Of a stretch of DNA of 64,000 bases, positions 24,361-37,354 are shown piece after piece (position 1 is the first letter of the stretch; every line of letters begins with the position of its first letter). The DNA comes from Epiperipatus broadwayi (taxonomy: Eukaryota; Onychophora; Udeonychophora; Euonychophora; Peripatidae), in contig JAQFVV010012572.1 of assembly GCA_028023455.1 (NCBI GenBank), forward strand, positions 186,001 to 250,000, written 5' to 3'. The notes under the pieces were generated by a model, which searched no databases, was not told where the DNA came from, and saw nothing but the letters and a program-made list of their open reading frames with translations. Made by a program: the position numbers and the translations under genes.

Positions 24361-25146
24361 TTAAATAAACATGACAAACTCTTAATTTAAAATAAAAGAA
24401 AATAATCTATTAGTATAATATTTAGATATTAAGGATGGATAAAAGATTTTATAGCCATTTTAAATATCTCACTAATCAACCTACTTTAAAATATCTAAAA
24501 TTAAATAAAGTAATTCTATGATTTAAATCTATTATGGAATAAGAGGCTAATTTTATAAATATGGAAAATATTTTAAAATATGCGTAGTAATCTTTAATAA
24601 ACCAACAAAATTGACTAAAGTGATTTTGAATGATAAATATGCAATTATAATTCACTATTAAGCAAAATTGTCTCTTTCTTAGATGTAATTCTCATATCTT
24701 AGAAGCATTTTCAATGAAGTGATCTCTTATGTCAAAATTTTAATACTCATGTACTCTTAATGCATGAAGATTTAAAATAATTTATAATACTCTTATGCTT
24801 TTATAAGATTTTTTAATAATGAGTGGATGGTGTGGAAAAAGGACTATAAAAAAATTTAAATAACAATAAAACAATATTTATTTTCACATTGAACAGAGAA
24901 CAAACAATAAATCTGACATATCATCAAAGGTCATTAAGGAAAACTTCTACAGATAAGTTTCTTTTTTATATTAAAAAAATTACAGCTTGCAAGTTTATTA
25001 TGCCAATTTACAAAAAAATAAAGAAAGAAATAAAATGCATAAAGAAATGTTAATATGGCTTGTCCATAAAACTTTCTATAAATTTAAATATGACTAATTT
25101 TTCACACTTACATAACATTCATACTATCAGAGCATCCCTTATGAAC
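24361..25146. other. AT-rich DNA, nothing recognised
   Basis: No supported feature. Confidence 0.5.
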
Positions 25147-25547
25147 AGTTAATGCAGGGGTCCCCAACCCTATGCCCGCGGGCACCATGGCACCCGCAGA
25201 CCATTTTATGTGAGACCGCCACTATCCGAACACTATAAAAAATTATTTATCTGATACAAATAAATTTAATTTTTAAAATTTCTTATAAATTATTGTATTA
25301 TATTGTAATCAAATTGTAGGGCATACTATAAATTTTACAGCATAAAAATATAAATGTTAATTATATGTTAAAATTTTATTTTTGAAATAAATATTTTTTT
25401 GTACATTAATATCCAACTATAAATTTACATTGAAAAAATAAATGATGCCCGCCATCTGGTTGAAAAAAATAAATGGTGCCCATCACCTGGCCGGTATTAT
25501 AGAATGTGCTCTTAAGTGCAAAAAGGTTGGGGACCCCTGAGTTAATG
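25147..25547. mobile_element. hAT-type MITE with 8-bp target duplication
   Basis: The element spans 25155-25539 (385 bp). Its ends are inverted: CAGGGGTCCCCAACC at the left and GGTTGGGGACCCCTG at the right. AGTTAATG flanks it on both sides (25147-25154 and 25540-25547), a perfect 8-bp duplication as made by hAT transposases. There is no transposase frame, so it is non-autonomous. The termini resemble a widespread hAT non-autonomous family seen in many animals. Internal GCCCGCCATCTGG/CACCTGGCCGG-like parts are more GC-rich than the surroundings. Confidence 0.93.
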
Positions 25548-28500
25548 CAATTGAAAACTATAAACTTACCAATCTGATGGTGAGATAGATATTAAAGCAG
25601 ATGTATATTATTATTTTCTGCAAAACATAACTTAAAATTTTGAATCTTCATTATTTATTGACATAAACAATATAACTTACACCTAGATAAACTAGGAGGG
25701 TAACAAAAGATATGGGTGGAATTCCTCAAACCTTATGAAAAACATATCAATTGCTAGGATAAAGTCATGTCAATATATTACCCATGGCTTTATATAAAAT
25801 GCACTATCAACAATATACATCTACCTTTGGGTGACAAAATAAAGGCGAAGTAAAAGTTTAATGGCATAAACTTATTTTTGAAGGCTGTAAATAAATGAAG
25901 TAGGACTTAATCTCTAGTCATGAAGCAATGTAAATGAACCATCAGGGAACAATAATAATAACTGGATTTGCCTTAAACAAAGCACTACATACTTTAATAT
26001 AATAAAGAATGATAGAATACATTTGAAAATATCATAACATAGGGAGAATCTAAGCCACAATCTCCAAAACTATACTGGCAAGATAAACATTCTTAGAAAA
26101 TAAGAAAGCTATCATATCTTCAACAAATACAATAACTAACAGATGTGTAAATATGATAAATAAATAATTAAAGCTAAATCTAGCTTAGTAAAGTTAGGTA
26201 ATAAAATAAGCAATACAAATATACATTATTCAGCATAATTATACACCATCAATAAATAAATGAATTCATAAGAAGGGCACACATAACATTTTCAGAATAT
26301 ATTGTTATCAAACAATAATATTCTGAAAACTTTGACAGTATCATTTTTAAAATAAAATACCAAAAGTATACCAAATAACATGTGCATAAAATAATAACAT
26401 TCTAAACAAGATAGGAAAATTAAATTTAAAACTAAATTCTTTTACCAATGATAAAATAAAAGTTCTTCATCTGTCTCCAACCATTTTTGCAGGTTACTGT
26501 AAATAAAGTGAATAGAGTTTTGAAGAGACATCCAATATATAGAAATATGGCATAAATAAGTTGTACAAACTGTACTTCACAACTATAATAAAGCATAAAA
26601 TATTTTAAAAAATTAATGCTAGCAAGAACATGTATATGGCCATTCAATTAATTAAGAAACGTTTTCATGGATTAAGCAATAATAATAATATTTATTTCAT
26701 ATCATAAGAAAGTAATTTATTTTCTGTCCTTTAAAAGCATTTTATAAACCACAATAAACAAGAGAAGCTATTATTTTTTTGAAAATAAGAGCAGTTTTCC
26801 TAATTAATAACAATGAGAGAGAGAGCACAGACTTTTATAATAAATGCAGGATAATTCATCTTAATTTTTGAACAAGAATAATAAATTCAGGAATGGTCAT
26901 AAATTTTTAATTAATAATGTAAAATATCATATTGAAAAATATTTAAAAGCACATTATTAGTTTCATAAACAATGAGTCATTTGTTTTAATTTCAACAGAA
27001 CCAAGAGAATATATTCCTTACTCAAATGTGAAATAGACATAATAATTATTTGTAGGAAGTAAAATTACTTTTATATTGCTATCTTGAATAATAATAATTG
27101 CCTATGAAAATAACAGCATAATAAAATATATGTCCTAATAATAATAATACATTACATAAGTTAAATGTTATTCTTATTAAAGCATTTATTGATTATATTT
27201 TATTATTATATGCAGGTTTTAATATCAGGAATTGAAAGTTCATTTAAAAATGAATTAATTCTGAAACAACTTAGCATAAAAAGATGAGCATTTTAAGAAA
27301 AATATTTTTAATTAATATTTTCAAAACAGCTAAGTAATTTAAAGTCATTATCATTACAAAGAATTTTAAAAATGTATATTAAATTAAACTTGAATAATTA
27401 GCTAAATTTTATAGGAACATTGAAATTAATTAAAGTCACATGAATGACAATATTTCTGGTTTTCAAACCCCCACAAAGCATGAAATTTAAAGAATATTAA
27501 TTCAAACATTGTAGAATATTTAGTATATTTTTCCATAATGTTTCCTATAGCATGAAGCTTGTGCACTTGAAGTCATCAACTTAGAAATTACACCTGGATA
27601 TGGTTAGTTTCCTAACAAAACATTACTTTTACTAAGAAAAAAAATATTTAAAAAAAAGTTAAAAGTTTAGCTAATTAAAATAATTAATCACTACATGTAA
27701 CAATGACAAAATGCATGTTCAAGTGTCAGTTTCTTTTATTTATACCCTAGAGTATGTGATTACTTTATGATTTCTAATATTGATTTTATTTTCCATCCAC
27801 ATTATTTCATTGGATTGAATCCAATGTCTTACTTACAAACTTTAAGAAGATATTCTAAAAATAATATCATTATGTATTTATTTCTTTTTAAATGAAATAA
27901 TTTACATCTAGATAGGCAAATTCCTGTTAAAATAATTTTTTTATAAAATCAAATATTATAGGAAAAATAAAACATATAAAATTAAAAGTACCTTATTCAG
28001 AATAAAAACATTATCTTATAATATTTATTTAACATATTCATTTTAATTTAATTAAGTCCTCAGAACATTTAACATTGTCTTTTAAAAATAAAAGATGTTT
28101 AAGAAACATTTTAAACAAAGAAGTGTTAAAGAAATTAATTGCTTTACATTCATTCATATTCATGTATTCACTATTTTTAATTCCTAGTTTTAAAATTATC
28201 AGTTTTATTACGAATTCTTTTAACTAACTACAAAAAAAAATACTTAATTATATTTTGTATCATAATTTAAATTTAATTAAAGCATTTTAATATTAAATTT
28301 AAATATTAACAACCTCAAGTATAAGAGTTTAAACTTAGTTTTCAAGTTTAATACAAATACTAAATCTTTCAAATATTTTAATAGTTAAATCATAATAATT
28401 TTACCTTATTAGTTTACAAACTACATTAACTAAGACTTTAAGTTCACAAATACTTAAAATTTAAGTACTTTAAAATTACAAAGAGCTATTTATAGGACTA

Positions 28501-30084
28501 AAATATCATAACTAGATTCTAAAATCACATTACAGCTATAAAATTGCAAAATGTATTTATACACTGACTTGTCATGTAAATAAACATAGCATCATTAATT
28601 AAACAACAACAAAGTTTATTCATTCTAAAAACTAAATTACTGGGGGGAAAAAATTTTTAAGACATTAGGCAGAAATATAATTCAACATTTAGCTTCTAGC
28701 AAATGCTAATGGTTACAATATATATGAAGTTTTTTAAAAAAATTTAATAAACCATTCTATTATATTCATTTAATTTTGAATTATCTTAAATGTCTTTGTG
28801 TTGTTGTTTAATAAATATGTTTTACTTCATTTTTTCCTCCATTAGATAATTAGAGGGTGTATGTCTTATTTATATAATATCATTACTATTTAAACAATCT
28901 ATTTAACGTCGTATATTTTAATTTAGTAGTTGTTTTTATTATATATATATATATATATTACCAATGATTATTTGCTAATGAAGTTTATATTTGCTAGTCA
29001 ATTGCATAAATTAAAATAATACTTTCTTATTTAAAAGGTGAAAAGTATTAAATAATATTTTTTAATACTAAAATAGGTTAAAGTAGTCATTTTAAAAGGT
29101 CACTTATTCTTCTAAAAAAAAAAATTGAGAAAAAAGAAAAAAATTGATTTGTCAAATAAATTATCAATTAAAATATATAAATTTATTTTCAATTTAATAT
29201 TTTACAAATGTTTTACATTAATGTCTATTTTAATTCATCAAATAAAATTACAATTCTATGATAGAAAAACAAATGAAGTTTAATATACCCTAATTTCAAA
29301 ATCGATCTACCTAAAAATTATTTTCTGAAGTGCAAAAAATTGAAAGGAGTTATATCAAAAATTTTACTATTTAGAAATATCTTTCAATTGGCTGTAGAAA
29401 TAAAAAAATTTAAATGGAATTTGGTTTATTACATTATTAATGCATAAATAAAAGTTTTATAATGATAATTGTCTGGTTAAATTTCAGTCTTAATGGTGGC
29501 TATGAAACAACAAAAGATATAAGTTTAAATAGTTTTAATGTTGTATTTTTGTCAAAGCCAATCAGTGGATATTAAATAAAAATCTATAACTTTTAACACT
29601 GATGACATGTTATGGATGTTTTATAAACCAAGATTTCCTATTTTTATGTCTCCAAAAATTCTTTTTCATACACAAAATATTGATCTTAGTTCATAAGAAT
29701 AATTAGCCATTGCTGTAAACTAATATTATGTGTGTGAAAAAGAATGATTGGAGATATGATATTAAAAAATATTGAGTTTTTAAGACATTTTAATAGCGCC
29801 ATTAATGTTAAAATTTATAGTTTTTTACGTAATAGCTACTCGTTTACTTAGTAAAATATTTGAATTACTATGGGTGATTTGCATTCATTAACTTTGATAA
29901 AAAATGAAAATTCAGTCATGCATTTAATTACTATATTATATTTATATTTACAGTTGTTTTTCTTTTAATTTACGAGTATAAAAATTTTACAATGAATAAA
30001 AAAAAACAATTCCAGATGAAAAAACCTATACATTATCACTTGAATAAAACAAAGAACAATATGTAATGTTAAAATTGAAAAAAA
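25548..30084. other. Long AT-rich stretch without recognisable features
   Basis: About 4.5 kb with no supported gene or repeat. The longest open frame (26432-26647, minus, 71 codons) has no known domain. A short AT run lies at 28942-28960. Could be intron or intergenic DNA. Confidence 0.6.
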
Positions 30085-30181
30085 GCTGAGAAGTCATCAC
30101 AGCAGCTTTGCAAGCAAGTACTTGGTTGCAGACAGTTGTGGGTTAGCCTCCCAGATGATGCTATGACATATGGGAAAAAAA
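30085..30181 (+). mobile_element. Short tRNA-like SINE, copy 2 (decayed)
   Basis: The plus strand has GAGAAGTCA, GCAGCTTTGCAAGCA, a B-box-like GGGTTAGCCTCCC, GATGCTATGACATATGGG and an A tail. It matches the copies at 5.1, 51.0 and 59.5 kb but has lost the 5' acceptor half and most of the A box. Confidence 0.65.
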
Positions 30182-31207
30182 TCCATAACAGTGATTATTT
30201 AAAGTAATTATTTATCTGCCTTCAATATGCAATTAAATTTTTATGTATTTAAAAACATCTTATAAAAAAATCTGCTACATCTGGGTCTCATTTTATGCAG
30301 TAGATAGGGTCCTCAGAAAACGCGCACAAAAGAAATCGCACAAAAATAGACTTAACTTTCCTTGAAAAATGGGGATAGGGGTTGTAATTTTCAGAAATTA
30401 CATAAAAGCAAAGCAAGAAGGAAAAATTACTTTAAAATTTGCATTAAAAAAATAAGGAAATAAAGTATGACAAATAAAAAATTTCAAATATTTGAAAAAA
30501 AATAATACAAGACAAACTTTTTTATTAACTACAGTATTTAATTTTACATTTTTTCATACATATTTTAATCATTAGCGGTTATTTGGCTATTTGCCAATAT
30601 GCATTCATTTGTGAACTGTTAAGAAATCAGATTCATCATGTGACATACAACTAACACCACTTTCAGTCTTGAGCTGTGTTAATTGTTTTTTGTTTTTTTT
30701 TTAAAAAAATGAGATCGTAATCAAAACAAAAAGATTATAGATTATCATTAGAAAGATTATTTTTAGTTTATAAAATTCAATAAAATCTACATTATTATTT
30801 ATTTTAAAAATCTAAAAAATTATTTATTTCTGTTATAATTAACAAAATACATTTTAAAAGTTTAAAATTTTTGAATATTTATTGCGATATTTTTATATGT
30901 AAATATAATCTATTATTATTATTTACTCATTAGTATAAGTAGGTTATTTACATAGAAGCTAATATTTTAAATACAGCTTCAGGCTATATTCATGTTAGCT
31001 GCTAATATAATGTTATATTTTTGAAAAAAAAAAAGGATTGCAAGTCAAAATAAGTTATTAATAATTTAAATTTCTTGATATCTAATAAATATAGTGAAAT
31101 ATGTAAGATATTAAGAAGAAACATGAATCGCATAACTTCAAAATCGCATTAAAATAATCCGCATAAAACGAGACCCAGGTGTATTTATAATATTTTTATA
31201 TTTCAAT
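30182..31207. other. AT-rich DNA, nothing recognised
   Basis: A slightly more complex patch at 30275-30370 and 31120-31190 (both contain a CTGGGTCTCATTTTATGC-like block in opposite orientation) suggests a decayed inverted repeat of about 800-900 bp; otherwise nothing is seen. Confidence 0.45.
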
Positions 31208-31500
31208 ATTTTAATTACCCTAGATGAATAACCCCAATATCACATAAATATGTGTGGTTGAAGGGTTTTTTACACAAAAATCATATATTATGCAAGTTTG
31301 AATATGATAAAAGAACAACATTAAACAGTGCACAAATAATGTCCAAAATATGGATATAATCATGATAAGATGATAAAGAGATTCTACAAAAAAAATAAGA
31401 CATCTTCACTCCAATCAACAAGTGGAACCTAAAAATTGAATAACCCTACCTATTGTACATAGATTAATATATCGCCATTTTACTGTGTATTTTTTTCTTT

Positions 31501-31536
31501 CTGATGAAAACCAGTCCTCTGGTTGAAATATAATAT
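31501..31536 (+). ncRNA. Hammerhead-like motif, partial
   Basis: CTGATGA (31501-31507), an extra A, a perfect 6-bp stem II (AACCAG, loop TCCT, CTGGTT) and GAAA (31525-31528) are present in order. Stem III is only A/T and stem I does not pair convincingly with the flanking T-rich sequence, so this is at best a decayed ribozyme. The extra A before stem II also appears in family B. Confidence 0.35.
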
Positions 31537-31568
31537 TATTTATTGGATTTATAAGTCTTTTTTTGTTT

Positions 31569-31569
<1 letters not shown>

Positions 31570-31613
<44 letters not shown>
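31570..31613. repeat. TA/TG dinucleotide array
   Basis: TA units run into TG units in the left arm of the inverted repeat. Confidence 0.95.
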
Positions 31614-31618
<5 letters not shown>

Positions 31619-31799
31619 TAAATTTAATATAAACTTCTGAATGGCTCCATCACTTAACCAGTTAGTCAATGCATCTAAAGCCACTACACCAAATGAATCA
31701 GCACATCAAGTGGTCTATAGAATTAAGTGCAGTCAATTATCTTGAAATGTTGCATATTATGGGAAATCAAGACTCAATTTATCAACAAGTCTTGCCAAA

Positions 31800-32210
31800 C
31801 ACAGGTTTTTATACAATAGAGCCCTCAGAAAAAAAGAACACACTTTCAATATTTACAGACCATGAGCAGAAAACTGGTCATAGATTTGAGCTACAAAAGC
31901 CGAGATAGTGTACACACAGAGAGAGGGTACAATGTGGAAAAATAAAGAAGCATGTGCAGTAGCTGATATCCATATTTCTATTAACAAAAAAAAAACAAGT
32001 GTACCCAAATGGGCTATTTGAATATTTAAATTTAAATTAAAATTAAATAAATGAACAGTTATTAAACATTGATATAAAAAAACCATTTATTCACACCACT
32101 ATATTTCTTGAATATGATATAGTAAAAATATATTGAAAGCAGGCTGGGGAGTAATAAAGCTAAATATTATTTAAAAAACTATCTTTTCTATATGTATTTT
32201 CATTTTATCA
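31800..32210. repeat. Repeat Z, uninterrupted copy
   Basis: This shares blocks with 32957-33128 and 34056-34330, for example ACAATAGAG(C/T)CCTCAGA, GAGCAGAAAACTGGTCATAG, and, further on, ATTAAACATTGATATAAA. It is important because it preserves the empty site (GCATGTGCAGTAGCTG near 31949-31964) into which the hammerhead element was inserted in the other copy. Non-coding; class unknown. Confidence 0.75.
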
Positions 32211-32280
32211 AATAATAATAATAATAATAATATTAACAACAACACCAACAACAATAATAATAATAATAATAATAATAATA

Positions 32281-32327
<47 letters not shown>

Positions 32328-32328
32328 A

Positions 32329-32379
<51 letters not shown>

Positions 32380-32380
32380 T
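32211..32380. repeat. AAT/ATT hairpin microsatellite
   Basis: An AAT block (with ACC/AAC interruptions) switches at about 32280 to ATT units, so the array is self-complementary and can fold into one long hairpin. Confidence 0.95.
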
Positions 32381-32956
32381 AATTTAGAGAATTAAGTTAA
32401 AAAATGATAACTTTCATTGAACTTTCATTTAGCTGGTTAAGTGATGAAACCATTCAAAAGTTTATATTAAATTTATTTTTACATATATATTTTAATCTAT
32501 GTACAATATGTAGGGTTATTTAATTTTTAGGTTTCACTTTTTGTTTAGAGTGAGTATTTCTTATTTTTTTTATAGAATCTCTTTATGGTCTTATCATGAT
32601 TATATCCATATTTTGGATATTATTTATGTACTGTTCAATGTTGTTCTTTTATCATATTCAAACTTGCATAGTGTATAATTTTTGTGTTAAAAAAACGTTC
32701 AATTCCACATATTTATGTGGTATTGGAGTTATTGAACTAGGGTGAATCATTCCCTCATATTTAGGAGCTTAATCATCATTCTGTAGTCTAGCATGTGGTC
32801 CAGTCTTTGTATATACAAGACCAAAAACTTTATTTCTCTATTATTGTCTTCTTTCTCTAGATCCATGACAGTTTCAATGCTTATTTCAATTCCTGTTGTA
32901 TTTCATCAATCTGCATGTCTGCATCACATATAAATGTGTGATTTTCAAGACATGCA

Positions 32957-33128
32957 TAACACAAATATGTACACAATAGAGTCCTCAGAGAGAAAGAACA
33001 CACTTCAATATTTACAGACTATGAGCAGAAAACTGGTCATAGATTTGAGTTAACAAAAGCAAAGCTAATGTACTTATAGAGAGAGGGGATAAAAAAAACA
33101 GAAGATTAAAGAAGCATGTGCAATAGTT
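32957..33128. repeat. Repeat Z, left half of interrupted copy
   Basis: This is collinear with 31800-31960 and ends with the target duplication ATGTGCAATAGTT (33116-33128). The right half continues at 34056. Confidence 0.8.
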
Positions 33129-33285
33129 AAACCACTAAACATCACATGATCACTATCTCATACTAGCATATAATTGTTATTAAACATAGCAAAACTCTCC
33201 ATACAGTAGTGCCATCTTGTGCCAGCAAGAACAATCAATGGATGCCAGAAGCCTTGTGCATAAAATCCCTATCTAGTGCCTACTC

Positions 33286-33344
33286 ATCCAATATCCCCAG
33301 ACTAGGGTCTGGCTTGTGGCCTTCATCAGTGAGGAGCCTTGGAT
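33286..33344 (-). ncRNA. Hammerhead ribozyme motif, family B copy 2 (core mutated)
   Basis: On the minus strand: stem I 5' strand with TCCTCA, CTGATGA intact (plus 33323-33329), GGC/GCC stem II with an A-A mismatch at its base, then GACC where GAAA is needed, CTAGTC and stem I 3' strand TGGGGA...TTGGAT. Stem I pairs over 6 inner and 6 outer bp around an internal loop. The GAAA-to-GACC change should abolish cleavage. Confidence 0.7.
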
Positions 33345-33898
33345 CTGAGATCACTGCACCTAAATCATAGTATCTAATGCAACCATCCAGCAGCCACCTT
33401 TTAACTCTACTTAACTACAAAACTATGAAAATGAAATATGAAAACACAATAATATTTTCAATTTAAGCTCAATAGCCAGAAACTAGTCTTGGGATATTGG
33501 ATGAGTAGGCACTAGATAGGGATTTTATGCACAAGTCTTCTAGCATCCATTGATTGCTCTTGTTGGCAAAAGATGGCACTACTGTATGGAGAGTTTTGCT
33601 TTGTTTAATAACAATTGTGTGCTAGTATGAGATAGTGATCATGTGATGTTTAGTGTTTTAACACCAATCCTGCCTAATAGGATAGTGGTGGCTATGGTTG
33701 TTAAAGAGCCAAAGACAACAAAATGTATGGGTGCTGAATTGAGTTCAGACCCATATGACTATATAAGCTATTGAGCTTAGATTGAAAATATTATTGTGTT
33801 TTCATATTTCATTCTCATAGTTTTCTCGTTAAGTAGAGTTAAAAGGTAGCTGCTGGAGGGTTGCATTAGATCCTAAGATCTAGGTGCAGTGCTCTCAG

Positions 33899-33957
33899 AT
33901 CCAAGGCTCCCCACTGGCGAAGGCCACAAGCCAGAAACTAGTTTGGGGATATTGAAT
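33899..33957 (+). ncRNA. Hammerhead ribozyme motif, family B copy 3 (one core change)
   Basis: CTGGCGA (33914-33920) replaces CTGATGA, so A6 is G. GAAA (33934-33937) is intact. A15.1 to U16.1 reads ACTAGT, a palindrome, and position 17 is T. Stem I inner strand TCCCCA pairs perfectly with TGGGGA, and an outer stem follows. It lies exactly at the monomer boundary of the element. Confidence 0.7.
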
Positions 33958-34055
33958 GAGTAGGCACTAGATAGGGATTTTATGCACAAGTCTTCTGGCA
34001 TCCATTGATTGATCTTGTTGGCACATGATGGCACTACTGTATGGAGAGTTTTGCT

Positions 34056-34330
34056 ATGTGCAATAGTTGGTGAGCATTTTTCTATTAACAAAAAAGAAAC
34101 AAGTGCACCCATTTCAAAGAAATAACCTATTTGAATATTCAAATTTAAATTTTAAATTAAAAGTGAATATGTGAACAGTTAATTAAACATTGATATAAAG
34201 AATCATTTAATCACATCACTATATACCATGAATATGATATAATAATTATCAAAAGCATGCTAGGCAGTAATAAAACTAAATATTATTTAACAAACTACCT
34301 TTCTGTGTGTATTTTTATTTTACCAGATAA
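34056..34330. repeat. Repeat Z, right half of interrupted copy
   Basis: Starts with the second target duplication and is collinear with 31952-32205 of the uninterrupted copy. Confidence 0.8.
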
Positions 34331-34657
34331 AATTAGTAACAATTGAATTGTTGTTGAAGTTGTTATTATTGTTATATCAGCATGTAATCTGAAAATGTAA
34401 TATAATTAATGATATTATAATGACATATATGTGTAAAAATTAAGCATTAAATTTACAATTTTGATTTAAAAGAAAGCAAATTAGCTACAAAACATTGACA
34501 TTTAAGTAATCTTAATTTATATATGTCCATTATTATGATTTATTTTATTAATAAATATTACTTATTAAAAAGTAAGTTTCATATATAATTTTAGTCATAG
34601 TTAGAAATTATTTGATTAACTTCATCAAAAGATAGAGAGATAAACAAGCAGACAAAC

Positions 34658-34659
<2 letters not shown>
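34331..34659. other. AT-rich spacer
   Basis: Nothing recognised. Confidence 0.5.
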
Positions 34660-36617
<1,958 letters not shown>

Positions 36618-37325
36618 ATAAAGAGCTCTGCTAATTTGCTTTAACAAGTTTTATTGATAAATGCCAGTTAAACAAAGCATTTAAAAATCTATCTCAAAAA
36701 CCACTCCTTAGCCTTAAACCAACGTTTTCATGCTTTGGCACTCTTCAGTGAGGCGCTAGGATAGTTTCTGACACTAAATCTAAAAATACCAAGCTAAAGC
36801 CTGAATTTATCTAAAAGTTAACTATTAAGTAGAAATTCTACAATTTTTAGACCTAACTCAAATAGCTATATGGGCTGAGAGATCTTCAACCAAACTATAT
36901 ATTAAGCAATGTTATATTGCTAAGGCTATTAAGACTTTAAAGCAAAGTCTATAAATAGTCAACAAAAAATGAAAGTCATATATCACATGACTCAATTTTT
37001 AAGTTTGTAAATAATAAATAAAGAGCTCTGCTAATTTTAACAAGCTTTACTGATAAATGCCAGTTGATTTTTTGTTGTCTATTTATAGACTTTGCTTTAA
37101 AGTCTTAAACAATGTTATATTGCTAAGGTTATAATATATGGTTTGACTAAAGATCTCTCAGACCCATATAGCTATTTGAGTTAGATAGCTGGGATTGAAG
37201 ACATTTAGGTGTCTATAAATTTCAGATTTTCTACTTAATAGTTAACTTTTAAATAAATGCTGGCTTTGGCTTGGTATTTTTAGATCTAGTGTCTGAAATT
37301 ATCCTAGCACCTCTTTCATGCTTAA
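36618..37325. mobile_element. 400-bp hammerhead-like repeat (family C), tandem and head to head
   Basis: A minus-strand monomer of 400 bp is followed by the start of a second turn: the block AAGAGCTCTGCTAATTT recurs at 36621 and 37021. At about 37067/37068 the orientation flips and a plus copy runs to about 37311, ending at the position where the ribozyme stem begins. Shared inverted blocks include CTATTTATAGACTTTGCTTTA and CTACTTAATAGTTAACTTTT. No coding capacity. The layout is the same as in family B and the 338-bp repeat. Confidence 0.75.
36721..36760 (-). ncRNA. Hammerhead-like motif, family C
   Basis: On the minus strand: CTGAAGA (plus 36742-36748, allowed as CUGANGA), 4-bp stem II GTGC/GCAT with CAAA loop and a G-T base pair next to the core, GAAA (plus 36726-36729), and the palindrome AACGTT as stem III. 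Position 17 would be G, which is not an allowed cleavage base, and stem I pairs only partly, so this copy looks inactive. Confidence 0.5.
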
Positions 37326-37354
37326 TCAGCATTCATTAGTTGATCATCATCTCA

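Larger units (their letters stand above)
31208..32755. repeat. Inverted repeat with arms of about 270-330 bp
   Basis: Left arm 31208-31474 plus 31605-31665 is the reverse complement of 32424-32755. Matching blocks include the start of the arm (ACCCTAGATGAATAA with the end of the right arm), CAATATGTAGGG-like sequence, and TGGCTCCATCACTTAACCAG with CTGGTTAAGTGATGAAACCA. The left arm has an extra 130 bp (31475-31605) containing a hammerhead-like motif and a TA/TG microsatellite. The loop holds one copy of the Z repeat and an AAT/ATT hairpin array. Confidence 0.7.
33129..34055. mobile_element. Hammerhead family B element (retrozyme-like), inverted composite
   Basis: A 927-bp insertion in repeat Z, flanked by 13-bp direct repeats ATGTGCAATAGTT (33116-33128 and 34056-34068; one or two bases are ambiguous at the right edge). 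It has two parts. 33129-33474 is a minus-strand partial monomer with a hammerhead motif. 33475-34055 is plus-strand and starts inside a ribozyme (GCCAGAAACTAGTC), runs one full 455-nt monomer to the next ribozyme (predicted cleavage site after 33488 and after 33943), then begins a second turn. There is no open frame. Tandem turns of a ribozyme-delimited monomer plus target duplications fit a retrozyme mobilised by another element's enzymes. Confidence 0.8.
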
